DNA of 64,000 bases from Onishia niordana (GCF_004798965.1 NZ_SDSD01000002.1:514662-578661), one strand, 5' to 3'. Shown: positions 47,296 through 57,036, numbered from the stretch's first letter. Notes: generated from the sequence alone by a model not told the origin. A program made the numbers and translations.

Positions 47296-47747
47296 CCTTT
47301 ACCTCCTAGTGACGCCTTGGGATCCAATTCGTAGTGTTCTCCATCAGCAACCAGCTTGAAGCCCATCCTCTTGAGCAGCAACTCGTCGCCAAGAAGCAAC
47401 GTGGAGGCCGCAACGCGCAGCAGGTAGTCATCTCGATAGGCTTCCTGGCAGATCAACGTTACCAGTCGGGACGCCACCCCGCGGCGCCGAGTGGTCTGGC
47501 GAACGCACATGTTCGATAGCCACCAGGCCTCATCGACGACGTTCATGGCCACGGCACCCAGCAGGCGATCATTGAAGCGGGCACAGCAGAATATGCCCTG
47601 TCGTTCGAGCTGATCGCGAATATAGTCATCCGCCGGGAGCGGCAGTCGTTCCGCCGGAACATCGGCGTAAATGCGGGAGAGATCCAGGGCAAGCTGCGTG
47701 TCCCGTTCCCATTCGGCCTTGCCAACCTTGTGCAGGGTAACCGGCAT
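47292..47747 (-). CDS. GNAT-fold protein resembling the acetyl-CoA sensor PanZ
   Basis: About 151 residues. The region GIFCCARFNDRLLGAVAMNV, then LSNMCVRQTTRRRGVASRLV (acetyl-CoA-binding loop RRRGVA) resembles PanZ/PanM, which activates PanD maturation and senses acetyl-CoA in coenzyme A synthesis. The C-terminus (LLLKRMGFKL) is standard GNAT. AAGGAG upstream fixes the start. Forms an operon with asmA, which does not point to CoA synthesis, so a generic acetyltransferase remains possible. Confidence 0.7.
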   Translation of the reverse strand: MPVTLHKVGKAEWERDTQLALDLSRIYADVPAERLPLPADDYIRDQLERQGIFCCARFNDRLLGAVAMNVVDEAWWLSNMCVRQTTRRRGVASRLVTLICQEAYRDDYLLRVAASTLLLGDELLLKRMGFKLVADGEHYELDPKASLGGKG

Positions 47748-47902
47748 CGACGTTTCTCCTTGGTTATCGGGACAACCTGACAATACCCGCATTGTAGCGG
47801 ATGGGGGCCGCGATTCACTATAATGGCGGGCTCGACCACCGTCGCCCGCAGTCGCGCGACGACGTTTCATCGCAATGCGCCCAGCGCAGGAGTAACGCCA
47901 CC

Positions 47903-48496
47903 ATGACCCAGCGTACCGCCACGGTTTCCAGAGACACCAAGGAAACGCAGATCACGGTCAGCGTGAATCTCGATGGCAAGGGTGAGCTTAATTGCGAGAC
48001 AGGCGTGCACTTTCTCGACCACATGCTCGACCAAGTGGCCCGCCATGGCCTGATCGACCTGGACATCAAGGCAGTAGGTGACCTGCACATCGATGCGCAC
48101 CATACCGTCGAGGACCTGGGCATCACATTGGGCCAGGCCTTTGCTCAGGCCATCGGCGACAAGCGTGGCATCTATCGCTATGGCCATGCCTATGTACCGC
48201 TGGACGAAGCGCTTTCCCGCGTGGTCGTGGACTTCTCCGGACGCCCGGGGCTATTCATGAACGTCGAATTTACGCGTGGAAGTCTAGGCCAACTGGATAC
48301 CCAGCTGTTCTGGGAGTTCTTCCAGGGCTTCGTCAATCATGCCCAGGTCACGCTGCACATCGATAACCTGAAAGGCTTCAACGCTCACCACCAGGCCGAG
48401 ACGATCTTCAAGGCCTTCGGCCGCGCCCTGCGCATGGCCACCGCCGAAGATCCGCGCATGGCGGGTCAGATGCCATCCACCAAAGGCAGCCTATAA
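47903..48496 (+). CDS. hisB: Imidazoleglycerol-phosphate dehydratase
   Basis: 197 residues, the monofunctional form (no phosphatase domain). Dehydrates imidazoleglycerol phosphate in histidine synthesis with Mn ligands in [16 protein letters not shown] and [16 protein letters not shown], all intact. CAGGAGTAACGCCACC precedes the ATG. First gene of hisBHAF; divergent from the GNAT-asmA operon with about 155 bp between. Confidence 0.97.
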   Translation: MTQRTATVSRDTKETQITVSVNLDGKGELNCETGVHFLDHMLDQVARHGLIDLDIKAVGDLHIDAHHTVEDLGITLGQAFAQAIGDKRGIYRYGHAYVPLDEALSRVVVDFSGRPGLFMNVEFTRGSLGQLDTQLFWEFFQGFVNHAQVTLHIDNLKGFNAHHQAETIFKAFGRALRMATAEDPRMAGQMPSTKGSL

Positions 48497-48572
48497 GCTG
48501 TCATGATGGCATGATGATTCCCCTTCGCCTCTCAGGCCATTCACTCGGCCACTCACTGACAAGGAGCGCAGC

Positions 48573-49214
48573 ATGACCATTGCCGTCATCGATTATGGAA
48601 TGGGCAATTTGCACAGCGTCGCCAAGGCGCTCGAGCACGTCACCCACGAGAACATCGTGGTGACCCGTGATGCCCGCCGTATTCGTGGCGCTACCCGGCT
48701 GGTGCTGCCCGGTCAGGGCGCGATCCGCGACTGTATGGGCGAGCTTGAGCGTAGCGAGGTCAAGGGCCTGGTTCAGGAACTGCTGACCAGCGGCGACAAA
48801 CCGCTGCTGGGGATCTGCGTCGGCCAGCAGATGCTGCTCGACGAGAGTGAGGAAAATGACGGCGTGGCCTGCCTGGGATTCCTGCCGGGCAGCGTGCGGC
48901 GCTTCCCTACCGACATGTGCGATGCCAATGGCGAGCGCCTCAAGGTGCCGCACATGGGCTGGAATCGCCTGACCCAGCACCATGATCACCCGCTGTGGAA
49001 CGGCATCGAAGACGGCGAGCGCTTCTATTTCGTCCACAGCTACTACGTTGATGCTGCCGAAGACACCGATGTCTTCGGCACCACCGAGTACGGCGGCATC
49101 ACGGCCCATGTCGCCGTGGGTCGCGGGCCGGTCTTCGCGACGCAGTTCCACCCGGAGAAGAGCTCGGCGGCAGGCCTGCGCCTGCTCGAAAACTTCGTGC
49201 AGTGGGCGCCCTGA
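48573..49214 (+). CDS. hisH: Imidazole glycerol phosphate synthase, glutaminase subunit
   Basis: 213 residues. Supplies ammonia from glutamine to HisF. The class I amidotransferase triad is intact: nucleophile Cys in LLGICVGQQML, and His/Glu in TQFHPEKSS. The N-terminus IAVIDYGMGNLHSV is standard. AAGGAG precedes the start. Contrasts with the nucleophile-less amidotransferase-like protein at 52.7 kb. Confidence 0.97.
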   Translation: MTIAVIDYGMGNLHSVAKALEHVTHENIVVTRDARRIRGATRLVLPGQGAIRDCMGELERSEVKGLVQELLTSGDKPLLGICVGQQMLLDESEENDGVACLGFLPGSVRRFPTDMCDANGERLKVPHMGWNRLTQHHDHPLWNGIEDGERFYFVHSYYVDAAEDTDVFGTTEYGGITAHVAVGRGPVFATQFHPEKSSAAGLRLLENFVQWAP

Positions 49215-49330
49215 GCAAGGCCTGCTTTGATCGATAGCGCCCCATGACGCCATATCGGAGCGGGCGCCGCCCGCTCCGATTCGCACCGACAAGAATCATG
49301 CGCCCTACAAGGCGCCCACGAGGACACGAC

Positions 49331-50086
49331 ATGCTGGTAATTCCCGCCATCGATCTCAAGGACGGCAAGTGCGTTCGCTTGAAACAGGGCCGGATGGATG
49401 ACTCCACCACCTACGGCGATGATCCGGTGGCCATGGCGGCCCGCTGGGTCGAGGCCGGCGCCCGACGCCTGCACCTGGTCGATCTCAACGGCGCCTTCGA
49501 AGGCGAGCCGGTCAACGGCGAGGCCGTCACGGCTATCGCCCGCGCCTACCCGAACCTGCCGATCCAGATCGGTGGCGGCATCCGCAGCGCGGCCACCATC
49601 GAGCACTACCTGAACGCCGGGGTATCACACGTAATCATCGGCACCAAGGCGGTCAAGGAGCCGGACTTCGTCACCGAAATGTGCCGCGCCTTCCCGGGAA
49701 GCGTGATCGTCGGCCTGGATGCTCGCGACGGCTACGTGGCGACTGACGGCTGGGCCGAAGTCTCTACGATCAAGGCTACCGATCTGGCCAAGCGCTTCGC
49801 CGATGATGGTGTATCCTCGATCGTCTACACCGACATCGCCCGCGACGGCATGATGCAGGGCGTCAACGTCGAAGCCACCGCCGAACTTGCCCGCCACGGC
49901 GGCCTGCCGGTCATCGCGTCGGGTGGCGTCACTGATCTCGAGGACCTGCGCGCGCTGGCCAAGGTCTCAGGCGATGGCATTCTCGGCGCCATCACCGGTC
50001 GCGCCATCTATGAGGGCAGCCTGGATCTCGCCGAGGCCCAGCGCCTCTGCGACGAACTCTCCGGCGCTGCCGACACTCCTCAATAA
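49331..50086 (+). CDS. hisA: Phosphoribosylformimino-AICAR ribotide isomerase
   Basis: 251 residues, (beta/alpha)8 barrel. Catalytic Asp residues appear in [13 protein letters not shown] and [21 protein letters not shown] and SGGV are the phosphate loops. The start is the ATG after GAGGACACGAC. Third gene of the cluster; a GC-rich inverted-repeat-like stretch (GGAGCGGGCGCC...) lies between hisH and hisA near 49256-49280. Confidence 0.97.
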   Translation: MLVIPAIDLKDGKCVRLKQGRMDDSTTYGDDPVAMAARWVEAGARRLHLVDLNGAFEGEPVNGEAVTAIARAYPNLPIQIGGGIRSAATIEHYLNAGVSHVIIGTKAVKEPDFVTEMCRAFPGSVIVGLDARDGYVATDGWAEVSTIKATDLAKRFADDGVSSIVYTDIARDGMMQGVNVEATAELARHGGLPVIASGGVTDLEDLRALAKVSGDGILGAITGRAIYEGSLDLAEAQRLCDELSGAADTPQ

Positions 50087-50101
50087 GCAGGGATCTGACT
50101 C

Positions 50102-50875
50102 ATGGGACTCGCCAAACGCATCATTCCCTGTCTCGACGTCGACGCCGGTCGCGTGGTCAAGGGTGTCAACTTTGTCGGCATCCGCGATGCCGGCGACCCG
50201 GTCGAGATCGCCAAGCGCTATAACCAGCAAGGCGCCGACGAGATCACCTTCCTCGATATCACCGCGAGCCACGAAGACCGCGGCACCACCGTTGATATGG
50301 TCGAGCGCATTGCCGGTGAAGTGTTCATTCCGCTGACCGTCGGCGGCGGCATCCGTAGCTGCGAGGATATCCGCACCATGCTCAACGCGGGGGCCGACAA
50401 GGTTTCCATCAATACCGCCGCCGTGCATAACCCGGAGTTCGTGTTTGAAGCCACACAGCGCTTCGGCAGCCAGTGCATCGTGGTGGCCATCGACGCCAAG
50501 CAAGTATCGACCGAAGGCGAGACGCCACGCTGGGAGATTTTCACCCACGGCGGGCGCAAGCCGACCGGCCTGGATGCGGTGGAATGGGCCAAGAAGATGG
50601 TGGAACTGGGCGCCGGCGAGCTGCTGCTGACCAGCATGGACCGTGACGGCACCAAGATCGGCTTCGACAACGAGCTGACCCGCGCCATTTCAGACGCGGT
50701 GTGCGTGCCGGTGATCGCGTCGGGCGGCGTCGGCACCCTCGATCACCTGGTCGAAGGCGTGACCAAGGGCCGTGCCGATGCGGTGCTCGCCGCCAGCATC
50801 TTCCACTTCGGTGAATACAGCATTCCCGATGCCAAGCGCTACATGGCGGACCAGGGCATCGAGATGAGGCTGTGA
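50102..50875 (+). CDS. hisF: Imidazole glycerol phosphate synthase, cyclase subunit
   Basis: 257 residues. Catalyses ring closure to imidazole glycerol phosphate and AICAR with HisH. Catalytic Asp residues are in [14 protein letters not shown] and [15 protein letters not shown]; phosphate loops VGGGIRS and [11 protein letters not shown]. Its TGA overlaps the GTG start of the next gene, so an outer-membrane protein gene is coupled to the histidine cluster. Confidence 0.97.
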   Translation: MGLAKRIIPCLDVDAGRVVKGVNFVGIRDAGDPVEIAKRYNQQGADEITFLDITASHEDRGTTVDMVERIAGEVFIPLTVGGGIRSCEDIRTMLNAGADKVSINTAAVHNPEFVFEATQRFGSQCIVVAIDAKQVSTEGETPRWEIFTHGGRKPTGLDAVEWAKKMVELGAGELLLTSMDRDGTKIGFDNELTRAISDAVCVPVIASGGVGTLDHLVEGVTKGRADAVLAASIFHFGEYSIPDAKRYMADQGIEMRL

Positions 50876-51393
50876 CCCGCACCGGTCATCTCGTACCGAC
50901 ACATCGCTTGCTGCCAGCACTGCTACTGGCGAGCCTGCTCGCCCCTTCCTGGGCCCAAGCCAACGGCTTCTTCGAGTACGATCACGGCCTGGTGCAGTCA
51001 AGCCTTGTGACCACGCATTACAAGACCAACGAGGATGACGAGGAGTACAACGACCAGCAGAACCTGATCGGGATTGAGCTGCACAACCCCGAGCGCTGGT
51101 TCGCCGGCACGGCCTGGCTGAAGAACTCCTTCGACCAGCCGACCTGGTACTTCTATGCGGGGCGCGAGTTTCCTCTCTGGCAGCCCAATGAGGGTATGGA
51201 GGTGCGCGCCAAGCTCACCGCCGGTGGCATACGCGGCTATGACGGCGACAAGCAAGACAAGATCGCCTACAACAGTCTGGGCATTGCCCCGGCGATTCTG
51301 CCGACCATCGGCGCGCGCTGGCGCCGCTTCGAAGCCGACATAGTGATGTTCGGCACCGCCGGGGCGATGGTCAATGGCGGGCTACGCTTTTAG
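50872..51393 (+). CDS. Outer-membrane beta-barrel protein coupled to hisF
   Basis: 173 residues from a GTG that overlaps the hisF stop (GTGA). A signal peptide ends at APSWAQA. The mature part has alternating aromatic strands and the segments [39 protein letters not shown] and [12 protein letters not shown], found in small barrel proteins often labelled sn-glycerol-3-phosphate transporter without direct proof; the fold resembles PagP-type barrels. The terminal Phe (GGLRF) fits BAM-dependent insertion. Function uncertain. Confidence 0.75.
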   Translation: MTRTGHLVPTHRLLPALLLASLLAPSWAQANGFFEYDHGLVQSSLVTTHYKTNEDDEEYNDQQNLIGIELHNPERWFAGTAWLKNSFDQPTWYFYAGREFPLWQPNEGMEVRAKLTAGGIRGYDGDKQDKIAYNSLGIAPAILPTIGARWRRFEADIVMFGTAGAMVNGGLRF

Positions 51394-51486
51394 CCACAGC
51401 GTTGCAGTTCCTGATGATTCGCGATGCCAAAGCTACCCGCACCGTCTTCTTATCAGTAGTGAGTACTGAGCGTTTTCGGGCACCGC

Positions 51487-52080
51487 CTAGTCCAGGGTCA
51501 ACCCCAGGTTGCTGACCCCTTCGTTGCGCCCCAGGACCTTGAGCTTCCTGAGGGCATCGCGATCAAGCTCCTCCTCTTCGACCGTTTCCAGCACCGCATC
51601 CTGAAAGTCGCGTTCATCTGCCATCAGCTCATGTTCGCGGATGAGTGCGGCCAGCCGCGTGGCGTCCTCTTCGCCTTCGCTGACTTCAATGAAGGCACGC
51701 ACACCGCTGAGCGAGGCACGGCTGACTTCCAGCACCGCCTCGGGCGCTTCGCCACGCAGGGTATCGAGCATCGCCGAGACCGCCATCACCGCCTCCAGAG
51801 CACGCCGCGCGCCGAAGCTATCGTCATCGGTCGGCGGCTCGAGTTCGGCGAGCTTCTCGGCCTGGCGATCGAAGTCGATCTTGGCGCTCTTTACCGTCAG
51901 ATGCTCCCAGACCAGCGCCAGAATGCCGCGCAGCGCCGCCGGGTCGCCGACCTCGGCATGATCTGCATAGAGGGCGTAGTTGGGCATCAGCCGCTCGCCG
52001 AGGGCGGCCATGAAGGCCAGGCGACGACGAGCGTCGAGATTCTTCAGGCGGTCATTGAAGCCACCGGCGAGCTGAGTCAT
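51487..52080 (-). CDS. DUF416 (YjaG-like) protein
   Basis: 197 residues. FNDRLKNLDARRRLAFMAALGERLMPNYALYAD and the WEHLTVKSAKIDF region match the all-helical DUF416 family, which is acidic and cytoplasmic, with unknown function. The start at 52080 follows GGGAGACTCC; the upstream in-frame extension is hydrophobic and not family-like. Convergent with the barrel protein gene. Confidence 0.85.
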   Translation of the reverse strand: MTQLAGGFNDRLKNLDARRRLAFMAALGERLMPNYALYADHAEVGDPAALRGILALVWEHLTVKSAKIDFDRQAEKLAELEPPTDDDSFGARRALEAVMAVSAMLDTLRGEAPEAVLEVSRASLSGVRAFIEVSEGEEDATRLAALIREHELMADERDFQDAVLETVEEEELDRDALRKLKVLGRNEGVSNLGLTLD

Positions 52081-52188
52081 GGAGTCTCCCCAAGTCAGGT
52101 AGAAAAGAAAACACGCAAGAATGAAAGTAAGTATGCAAGTACGTAGGGAGGACTGAACGTATATCGGCAAGACCACCCAAGGCTTGCT

Positions 52189-52485
52189 TCAGGGCCAGAG
52201 CAGCTCGACAGGCACCTTGCCCCGCGCATCAAACACCACCCCTTCAGCGCGCAGCTTTTCGCGCTGCCGCACGGCGCCCCCATGGTCGGTGACGCGCCGG
52301 GTGGCATTGATCACACGATGCCAGGGCAGGCCATGGCCCTCGGGCAGATGGCGCATGGCGCCGCCGACCATGCGCGCGGTGGCGCCCTCGGTCATCTTGG
52401 CCACGCTGCCGTAGGTGGTGACGCGCCCCTCAGGAATCTGGGCAACGATGGTGTAGATCTGTTCCAGCACGGCGCTGCTCGCCAT
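52189..52485 (-). CDS. Alkyltransferase-like (ATL) protein, MGMT family without the reactive Cys
   Basis: 98 residues. RVTTYGSVAKM and ARMVGGAMRHLPEG are the MGMT DNA-binding helices, but the active-site PCHR is PWHR (Trp55), the hallmark of ATL proteins. ATLs bind O6-alkylguanine and recruit nucleotide excision repair instead of transferring the alkyl group. Length is typical. It lies about 110 bp upstream of the DUF416 gene, same strand. Confidence 0.92.
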   Translation of the reverse strand: MASSAVLEQIYTIVAQIPEGRVTTYGSVAKMTEGATARMVGGAMRHLPEGHGLPWHRVINATRRVTDHGGAVRQREKLRAEGVVFDARGKVPVELLWP

Positions 52486-52659
52486 GGCGCCCTCCTCTGA
52501 TCATGATGCCTGCGTCTGATAACAATGCCGCAGAGCTTGTATCGAACCGACCGTGTCGGACCGACCGTGTCGAACTGGTCGTTACGAGCTAAGCGTGCCA
52601 TGCAGCGCCGACATGCCAGGCGCTGGACGCCCTGACCCTCACCCGGTCATCATGGCGGC

Positions 52660-53367
52660 ATGCATACCTACTTTATTCAGCATGCCGCCGGGCTTGGTCC
52701 AGCCCGCTTCGCCGATTGGCTGGACAGCATGGGCCACAGCCACAACACCTGCCATCTCTATGCCGATGAGGCACCGCCACGCCTCGAGGATTGCGATGCC
52801 CTGATACTGCTCGATGGCGACCTAGCCGTGGATGATACCGCGACTTACCCCTGGCTTTCTCGCGAGAAGAAATTGCTGACCCGGGCGTTGAAGAGCGGCA
52901 AACCAGTGCTCGGCGTCGGCCTGGGAGCTCGCCTGATCGCCGAGGGCCTGGGCGCCATCGTCTCCCGCGGCACCTATCCCGCGCTTGGCTGGCAGCGCAT
53001 CGAGCTTGCCCCGGAGAGTCCTTTTGACCTGCCCGAGACCTTCGAGGCCTTCAGTTGGCACCGGGATATCTTCGGCTTGCCCGACGATGCCCTGCCGCTT
53101 GGCAGCAGCGAGGCGAGCCCGCTGCAGGGCTTTGCCTGGGACCGTGGACGCGTCGTGGCCCTGCAGTGCCATCTGGAGACCACCGACGCCAGCATCACGG
53201 CCCTCTTCGAACATCTCGACGCTCAGACCCATGCAGGTGCCAGCCCCCTCAGGGGCCCCTACGTGCAGGCAGCCGAGACGATACGTGAAGACACGCGACG
53301 CGTGGATCGTCAGGCGGCGCTGCTCGACCGATTGATGGTGCAATGGTTACGCAGCGTGGCGCGCTGA
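52660..53367 (+). CDS. Class I glutamine amidotransferase-like protein lacking the nucleophile Cys
   Basis: 235 residues. The fold follows GuaA-type/YfeJ-like GATases: VLGVGLGARLIAEGLGA (about 83-99), FSWHRDIFGLP, and the His/Glu region VALQCHLETTD. The nucleophile elbow, normally G-x-C-L-G-A, has Gly87 (codon GGC instead of TGC), so it should not hydrolyse glutamine. The other triad positions remain. It may be regulatory, or a recently inactivated enzyme. Its 3' end overlaps the convergent selU gene by 21 bp. Confidence 0.8.
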   Translation: MHTYFIQHAAGLGPARFADWLDSMGHSHNTCHLYADEAPPRLEDCDALILLDGDLAVDDTATYPWLSREKKLLTRALKSGKPVLGVGLGARLIAEGLGAIVSRGTYPALGWQRIELAPESPFDLPETFEAFSWHRDIFGLPDDALPLGSSEASPLQGFAWDRGRVVALQCHLETTDASITALFEHLDAQTHAGASPLRGPYVQAAETIREDTRRVDRQAALLDRLMVQWLRSVAR

Positions 53368-54447
53368 CCAGTCCCTGGCGAACTCAAGGCAGCTATCCCA
53401 GTCACCCACATGCAAAAAGGTCTGTGGGTACTTCTCAAGCTGGTAACGATACAGCGGGTCATAGTATTCAGTGAGCAGCGGTCCCAGCCAGGCCTCATGT
53501 GCATGACGGTTGCCACGCTCATGCTCGCGAAATGCCAGCGTCTGCAGGCGTTGCAGACGCTGCAGCCGCGCAACGCCCAGGCGCTTGCGCAACCGGCCAA
53601 GCGCCGTGGAAAGCTGTTTGCGCATCAGCGCCCAGCCTAACCAATCGCCATACTGGCGCTGATACAGCGTCCATAGATCGTCGATGTAGTCCTTGCGGAT
53701 CTGCGCCAGCCGCCAGTCCAGCGGCATTTCGACGCGAACCCGCGGCGCCTTTTCCATGCCACGCCAGAAGATCAACGGCACGTTGGCCGCGCCGATGTGA
53801 CGCGACTCGTCTTCGACCACCGTCGGGCCCTGCGGCCGTCGCTGATTCAAAAGGCCCATGCCCATGGCATGCTCGAAGTCGATCTGACAGGGGGCGGGCA
53901 GCGGATGACGACCAAAGGCCGAGCCCTTGTGCCGAGCACAGCCTTCCAGGTCGAGCCCCTGTTCGAGGCCATTGATCAGCGGCGTCTTGGCCGAGCCGGT
54001 CAAGCCACTGATCACCAGCATCGGGCGTTCGCTAGCCGCATCGACATGATCGCAGATCAGCTTGCGCATGGCCTTCCAGCCCCCACGAATCCTTGGGCGT
54101 TCGATGCCGGCATCCCATAGCCACTGCTGAGAGGTCTCGGAGCGCAGCCCACCGCGAAAACAGTAGATAAGCGCATCAGGATGGGCTGCAATTTCCTGCT
54201 GCCAGGCGATCATACGGGCACGCTTGATGCTCCCGTCAACTAGCTGCTTGCCTAGCGCAATAGCGGCTTCTTGCCCCTGATCCGCATAGGCGATACCGAC
54301 CCGGTGGCGCTCCTCGTTATCCATCAGCGGCAGATTAACCGCTCCGGGCAGGCTGCCCTGGGCGAACTCCACCGGCGCTCGCACGTCGATCAGGCGACGG
54401 CGGTTACGCAACAGATCAAGGCTTGGATCGACCAGGGGCAAACTCAT
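53347..54447 (-). CDS. selU: tRNA 2-selenouridine synthase (MnmH/SelU)
   Basis: 366 residues. Replaces sulfur by selenium at the wobble uridine of tRNA-Lys, Glu and Gln using selenophosphate. The rhodanese domain has its catalytic Cys96 in YCFRGGLRS; the P-loop domain has ISGLTGSAKTPLI (about 145-157). The start overlaps the selD stop by 4 nt, so the selenophosphate donor and its user are coupled. No selA/selB is seen in the window. Confidence 0.95.
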   Translation of the reverse strand: MSLPLVDPSLDLLRNRRRLIDVRAPVEFAQGSLPGAVNLPLMDNEERHRVGIAYADQGQEAAIALGKQLVDGSIKRARMIAWQQEIAAHPDALIYCFRGGLRSETSQQWLWDAGIERPRIRGGWKAMRKLICDHVDAASERPMLVISGLTGSAKTPLINGLEQGLDLEGCARHKGSAFGRHPLPAPCQIDFEHAMGMGLLNQRRPQGPTVVEDESRHIGAANVPLIFWRGMEKAPRVRVEMPLDWRLAQIRKDYIDDLWTLYQRQYGDWLGWALMRKQLSTALGRLRKRLGVARLQRLQRLQTLAFREHERGNRHAHEAWLGPLLTEYYDPLYRYQLEKYPQTFLHVGDWDSCLEFARDWSARHAA

Positions 54448-55481
54448 CCCCTGACCTCAAGGCGAGAGGAGCCGCTCGTGGCAACGACTTCGCCAAAGGG
54501 AGACAGGCTCAGACCATGGGCTCGGCCGACACGCTCGACATCATCGGCCCAGGCGGGGTGCACCGAGAGCAGCAAGCCGCCTGATGTCTGAGGATCACAG
54601 AGCCACTGCCAGTGTGCCTCGTCCATGACCGGCAGCCGCTCGCCCAGTGCCTCGCGGTTACGCCGGGTGCCACCGGGCACAGCGCCCATACGCCGATAGT
54701 GCTCAGCCTCGGCAAGGCGCGGCAACCGCTTGTAGTCGAGACGCGCGGCCACGCCACTGGCCTCGCAGATCTCCATCAGATGGCCGGCAAGCCCAAAGCC
54801 GGTGACGTCGGTCATGGCATGCACGCCCTTGATCTTGGCGAAATCGGCACCGGCCCGGTTGGAAGCAAGCATGGTCTCCCTCGCGAGCCCCTGGTGCCCC
54901 GGCTTGACTAACCCCTGCTTCTCGGCAGTCGTCAGAAGCCCCACACCAAGCGGCTTGGTCAGATAGAGCAGGTCGCCCACCTCGGCCCCCTTGTTGAGGG
55001 TCAGATGCTCGAGATCGACCAGGCCATTGACGGCCAGACCGAAGATCGGCTCCGAGGAATCGATCGAGTGCCCACCGGCAAGCGCCATGCCGTGCTCACG
55101 ACACACCGCCTGAGCACCGGCTACCACATCACCGGCGATATGGGCGCCAAGCTTATCAAGCGGCCAAGCGAGGATGCCGAGCGCCATCACCGGATTGCCG
55201 CCCATCGCATAGACGTCGCTGATGGCATTGGTGGCGGCAATCCGGCCAAAATCGAAGGGGTCATCGACAATCGGCGTGAAGAAATCGGTGGTAGCGATCA
55301 TGCCGCGCCCATCACCCAGATCATAGACGGCAGCATCCTCACGCCCCTGGTTACCCACGATCAGCTGCGAATGGCTGATGCCAGGTCCTGCCTTGGCGAG
55401 AATACCATCAAGCACATCGGGCGCTATCTTGCAGCCGCAGCCAGCACCATGGCTGTATTGGGTCAGACGAATCGCGCTCAT
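54444..55481 (-). CDS. selD: Selenophosphate synthetase (selenide, water dikinase)
   Basis: 345 residues. Makes selenophosphate from selenide and ATP. The N-terminal catalytic segment HGAGCGCK uses ordinary Cys codons (TGC) at positions 15 and 17 and no in-frame TGA. Also seen: EDAAVYDLGDGRGMIATTDFFTP and GGHSID. AAGGAG lies upstream of the ATG. With selU it forms a complete seleno-tRNA module; selenocysteine use cannot be judged from this window. Confidence 0.96.
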   Translation of the reverse strand: MSAIRLTQYSHGAGCGCKIAPDVLDGILAKAGPGISHSQLIVGNQGREDAAVYDLGDGRGMIATTDFFTPIVDDPFDFGRIAATNAISDVYAMGGNPVMALGILAWPLDKLGAHIAGDVVAGAQAVCREHGMALAGGHSIDSSEPIFGLAVNGLVDLEHLTLNKGAEVGDLLYLTKPLGVGLLTTAEKQGLVKPGHQGLARETMLASNRAGADFAKIKGVHAMTDVTGFGLAGHLMEICEASGVAARLDYKRLPRLAEAEHYRRMGAVPGGTRRNREALGERLPVMDEAHWQWLCDPQTSGGLLLSVHPAWADDVERVGRAHGLSLSPFGEVVATSGSSRLEVRG

Positions 55482-55524
55482 CACGATCTCCTTGTTGAAG
55501 TCGTTATTGTTGGCTTGCCGGTCA

Positions 55525-56901
55525 TCAAAGCGCCTCAAGCGCGTCGGCCAGCTTGTCGACGGCGACCACTTCCATGCCGGCCGGCGAGGTCTTGGGAGCA
55601 TTGCCGCGCGGCACGATGGCGCGGGTGAAGCCGTGCTTGGCGGCCTCGACGATACGTTCCTGGCCACTTGGCACCGGACGGATTTCGCCGGAAAGCCCAA
55701 CCTCGCCGAATACTACAAGCTCCCGGGGAAGCGGACGATTCTGCAGGCTCGAGACCACCGCCAGCAGCACCGCCAGGTCGGCGCTGGTTTCCAGCACCTT
55801 GACCCCGCCGACCACGTTGAGAAAGACATCCTGGTCGCCGGTGAAGAGCCCGCCGTGCTTGTGCAGCACCGCCAACAGCATCGACAACCGATTGCCATCG
55901 AGGCCCACAGCGATGCGCCGTGGATTACCCAGTGGCGAGTCGTCGAGCAGCGCCTGGACCTCTACCAGGATTGGCCGCGTGCCCTCCCAGATCACCATCA
56001 CCAGGCTGCCCGAGGCCTGTTCTTCGCTTCGCGAGAGGAAGATGGCGCTGGGGTTCTTCACCTCCTTCAGGCCGTGCTCGAGCATCGCAAAGACGCCGAG
56101 CTCGTTGACCGCACCAAAGCGATTCTTCTGGCCGCGCAGGGTGCGAAAGCGCGAATCGGTATCGCCCTCGAGCAGCAGCGAGGCATCGATCATGTGCTCA
56201 AGCACCTTGGGACCGGCCAGGCTGCCATCCTTGGTGACGTGACCCACCAGCAGCAACACCGTGTTGGACTGCTTGGCGAAGCGGGTCAGCGCCGCCGCGG
56301 ACTCGCGCACCTGAGCCACACCGCCGGGTGCCGAGGCGATATCCTCCAGATGCATGGTCTGGATGGAGTCAATGATCAGCACTTCAGGACGCTCGCGCTC
56401 GGCGACGCCAAGGATCGTCTCGACGCTGGTCTCGGCAAGCATCTTGAGGCCCTGCGTCGGTAACTGCAGACGGTTAGCGCGCATCGCCACCTGAGACAGC
56501 GACTCCTCGCCGGTGACGTATAACGAAGCGCGCTCTTGTGCCAACTTGCAGGCAGTCTGCAATAACAGGGTCGACTTGCCGGCACCGGGGTGGCCACCCA
56601 GCAACACCGCTGAGCCTGGCACCAGGCCGCCACCCAACACCCGGTCGAACTCGCCAAAGGTCGACGACAGCCGCGGCACTTCGCTCAGATCCACCGATGC
56701 CAGATCGGTGACGTCCCGGGAAATGCCGCCAGCGTAGCCGCTGCGACCATGACTGGCGCTAGCCGACGCACCGGGGCGGGACGGTGCCAACTGCACCTCG
56801 CTCAAGGTATTCCACTCACGACAGCTGGTGCACTGGCCCTGCCACTTGCGGTATTCCGCACCACATTCTGTGCAGACGAAAGCACTCTTCGCTTTGGCCA
56901 T
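55525..56901 (-). CDS. radA: DNA repair protein RadA
   Basis: 458 residues. Zinc finger C10/C13/C24/C27 (CTECGAEYRKW, CTSC), RecA-type ATPase with Walker A LLGGHPGAGKST, the RadA KNRFG motif (GQKNRFGAVNELGVF), and a C-terminal Lon-like domain (GLSGEIRPV). RadA is a branch-migration helicase in recombinational repair. The start at 56901 has GGAG about 7 nt upstream. Same strand as selD with a 43-nt gap. Confidence 0.96.
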   Translation of the reverse strand: MAKAKSAFVCTECGAEYRKWQGQCTSCREWNTLSEVQLAPSRPGASASASHGRSGYAGGISRDVTDLASVDLSEVPRLSSTFGEFDRVLGGGLVPGSAVLLGGHPGAGKSTLLLQTACKLAQERASLYVTGEESLSQVAMRANRLQLPTQGLKMLAETSVETILGVAERERPEVLIIDSIQTMHLEDIASAPGGVAQVRESAAALTRFAKQSNTVLLLVGHVTKDGSLAGPKVLEHMIDASLLLEGDTDSRFRTLRGQKNRFGAVNELGVFAMLEHGLKEVKNPSAIFLSRSEEQASGSLVMVIWEGTRPILVEVQALLDDSPLGNPRRIAVGLDGNRLSMLLAVLHKHGGLFTGDQDVFLNVVGGVKVLETSADLAVLLAVVSSLQNRPLPRELVVFGEVGLSGEIRPVPSGQERIVEAAKHGFTRAIVPRGNAPKTSPAGMEVVAVDKLADALEAL

Positions 56902-57010
56902 GCCAGGCTCCACCGGTTAAAAGACCTATTCTACCAGCCGGATCCGTCGATGCGACGCATGCGCCGAGGGCAAGCACAAGAGACGCCGGACACAAAGAGG
57001 GTTAGACGCA

Positions 57011-57036
57011 AAGAGGCGGCCCGCGGGCCGCCTCTT
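57011..57036. terminator. GC-rich palindromic hairpin after the NlpE-like gene
   Basis: AAGAGGCGGCCC and its complement pair around a 2-nt centre (about 11 bp plus a 4-nt loop in practice). Lies 25 nt beyond the stop codon of the minus-strand lipoprotein gene, without a T-tract. Confidence 0.6.

Noticed and set aside
55430..55450. Selenocysteine codon in selD
   Set aside because: Both catalytic-region positions are TGC; there is no in-frame TGA.
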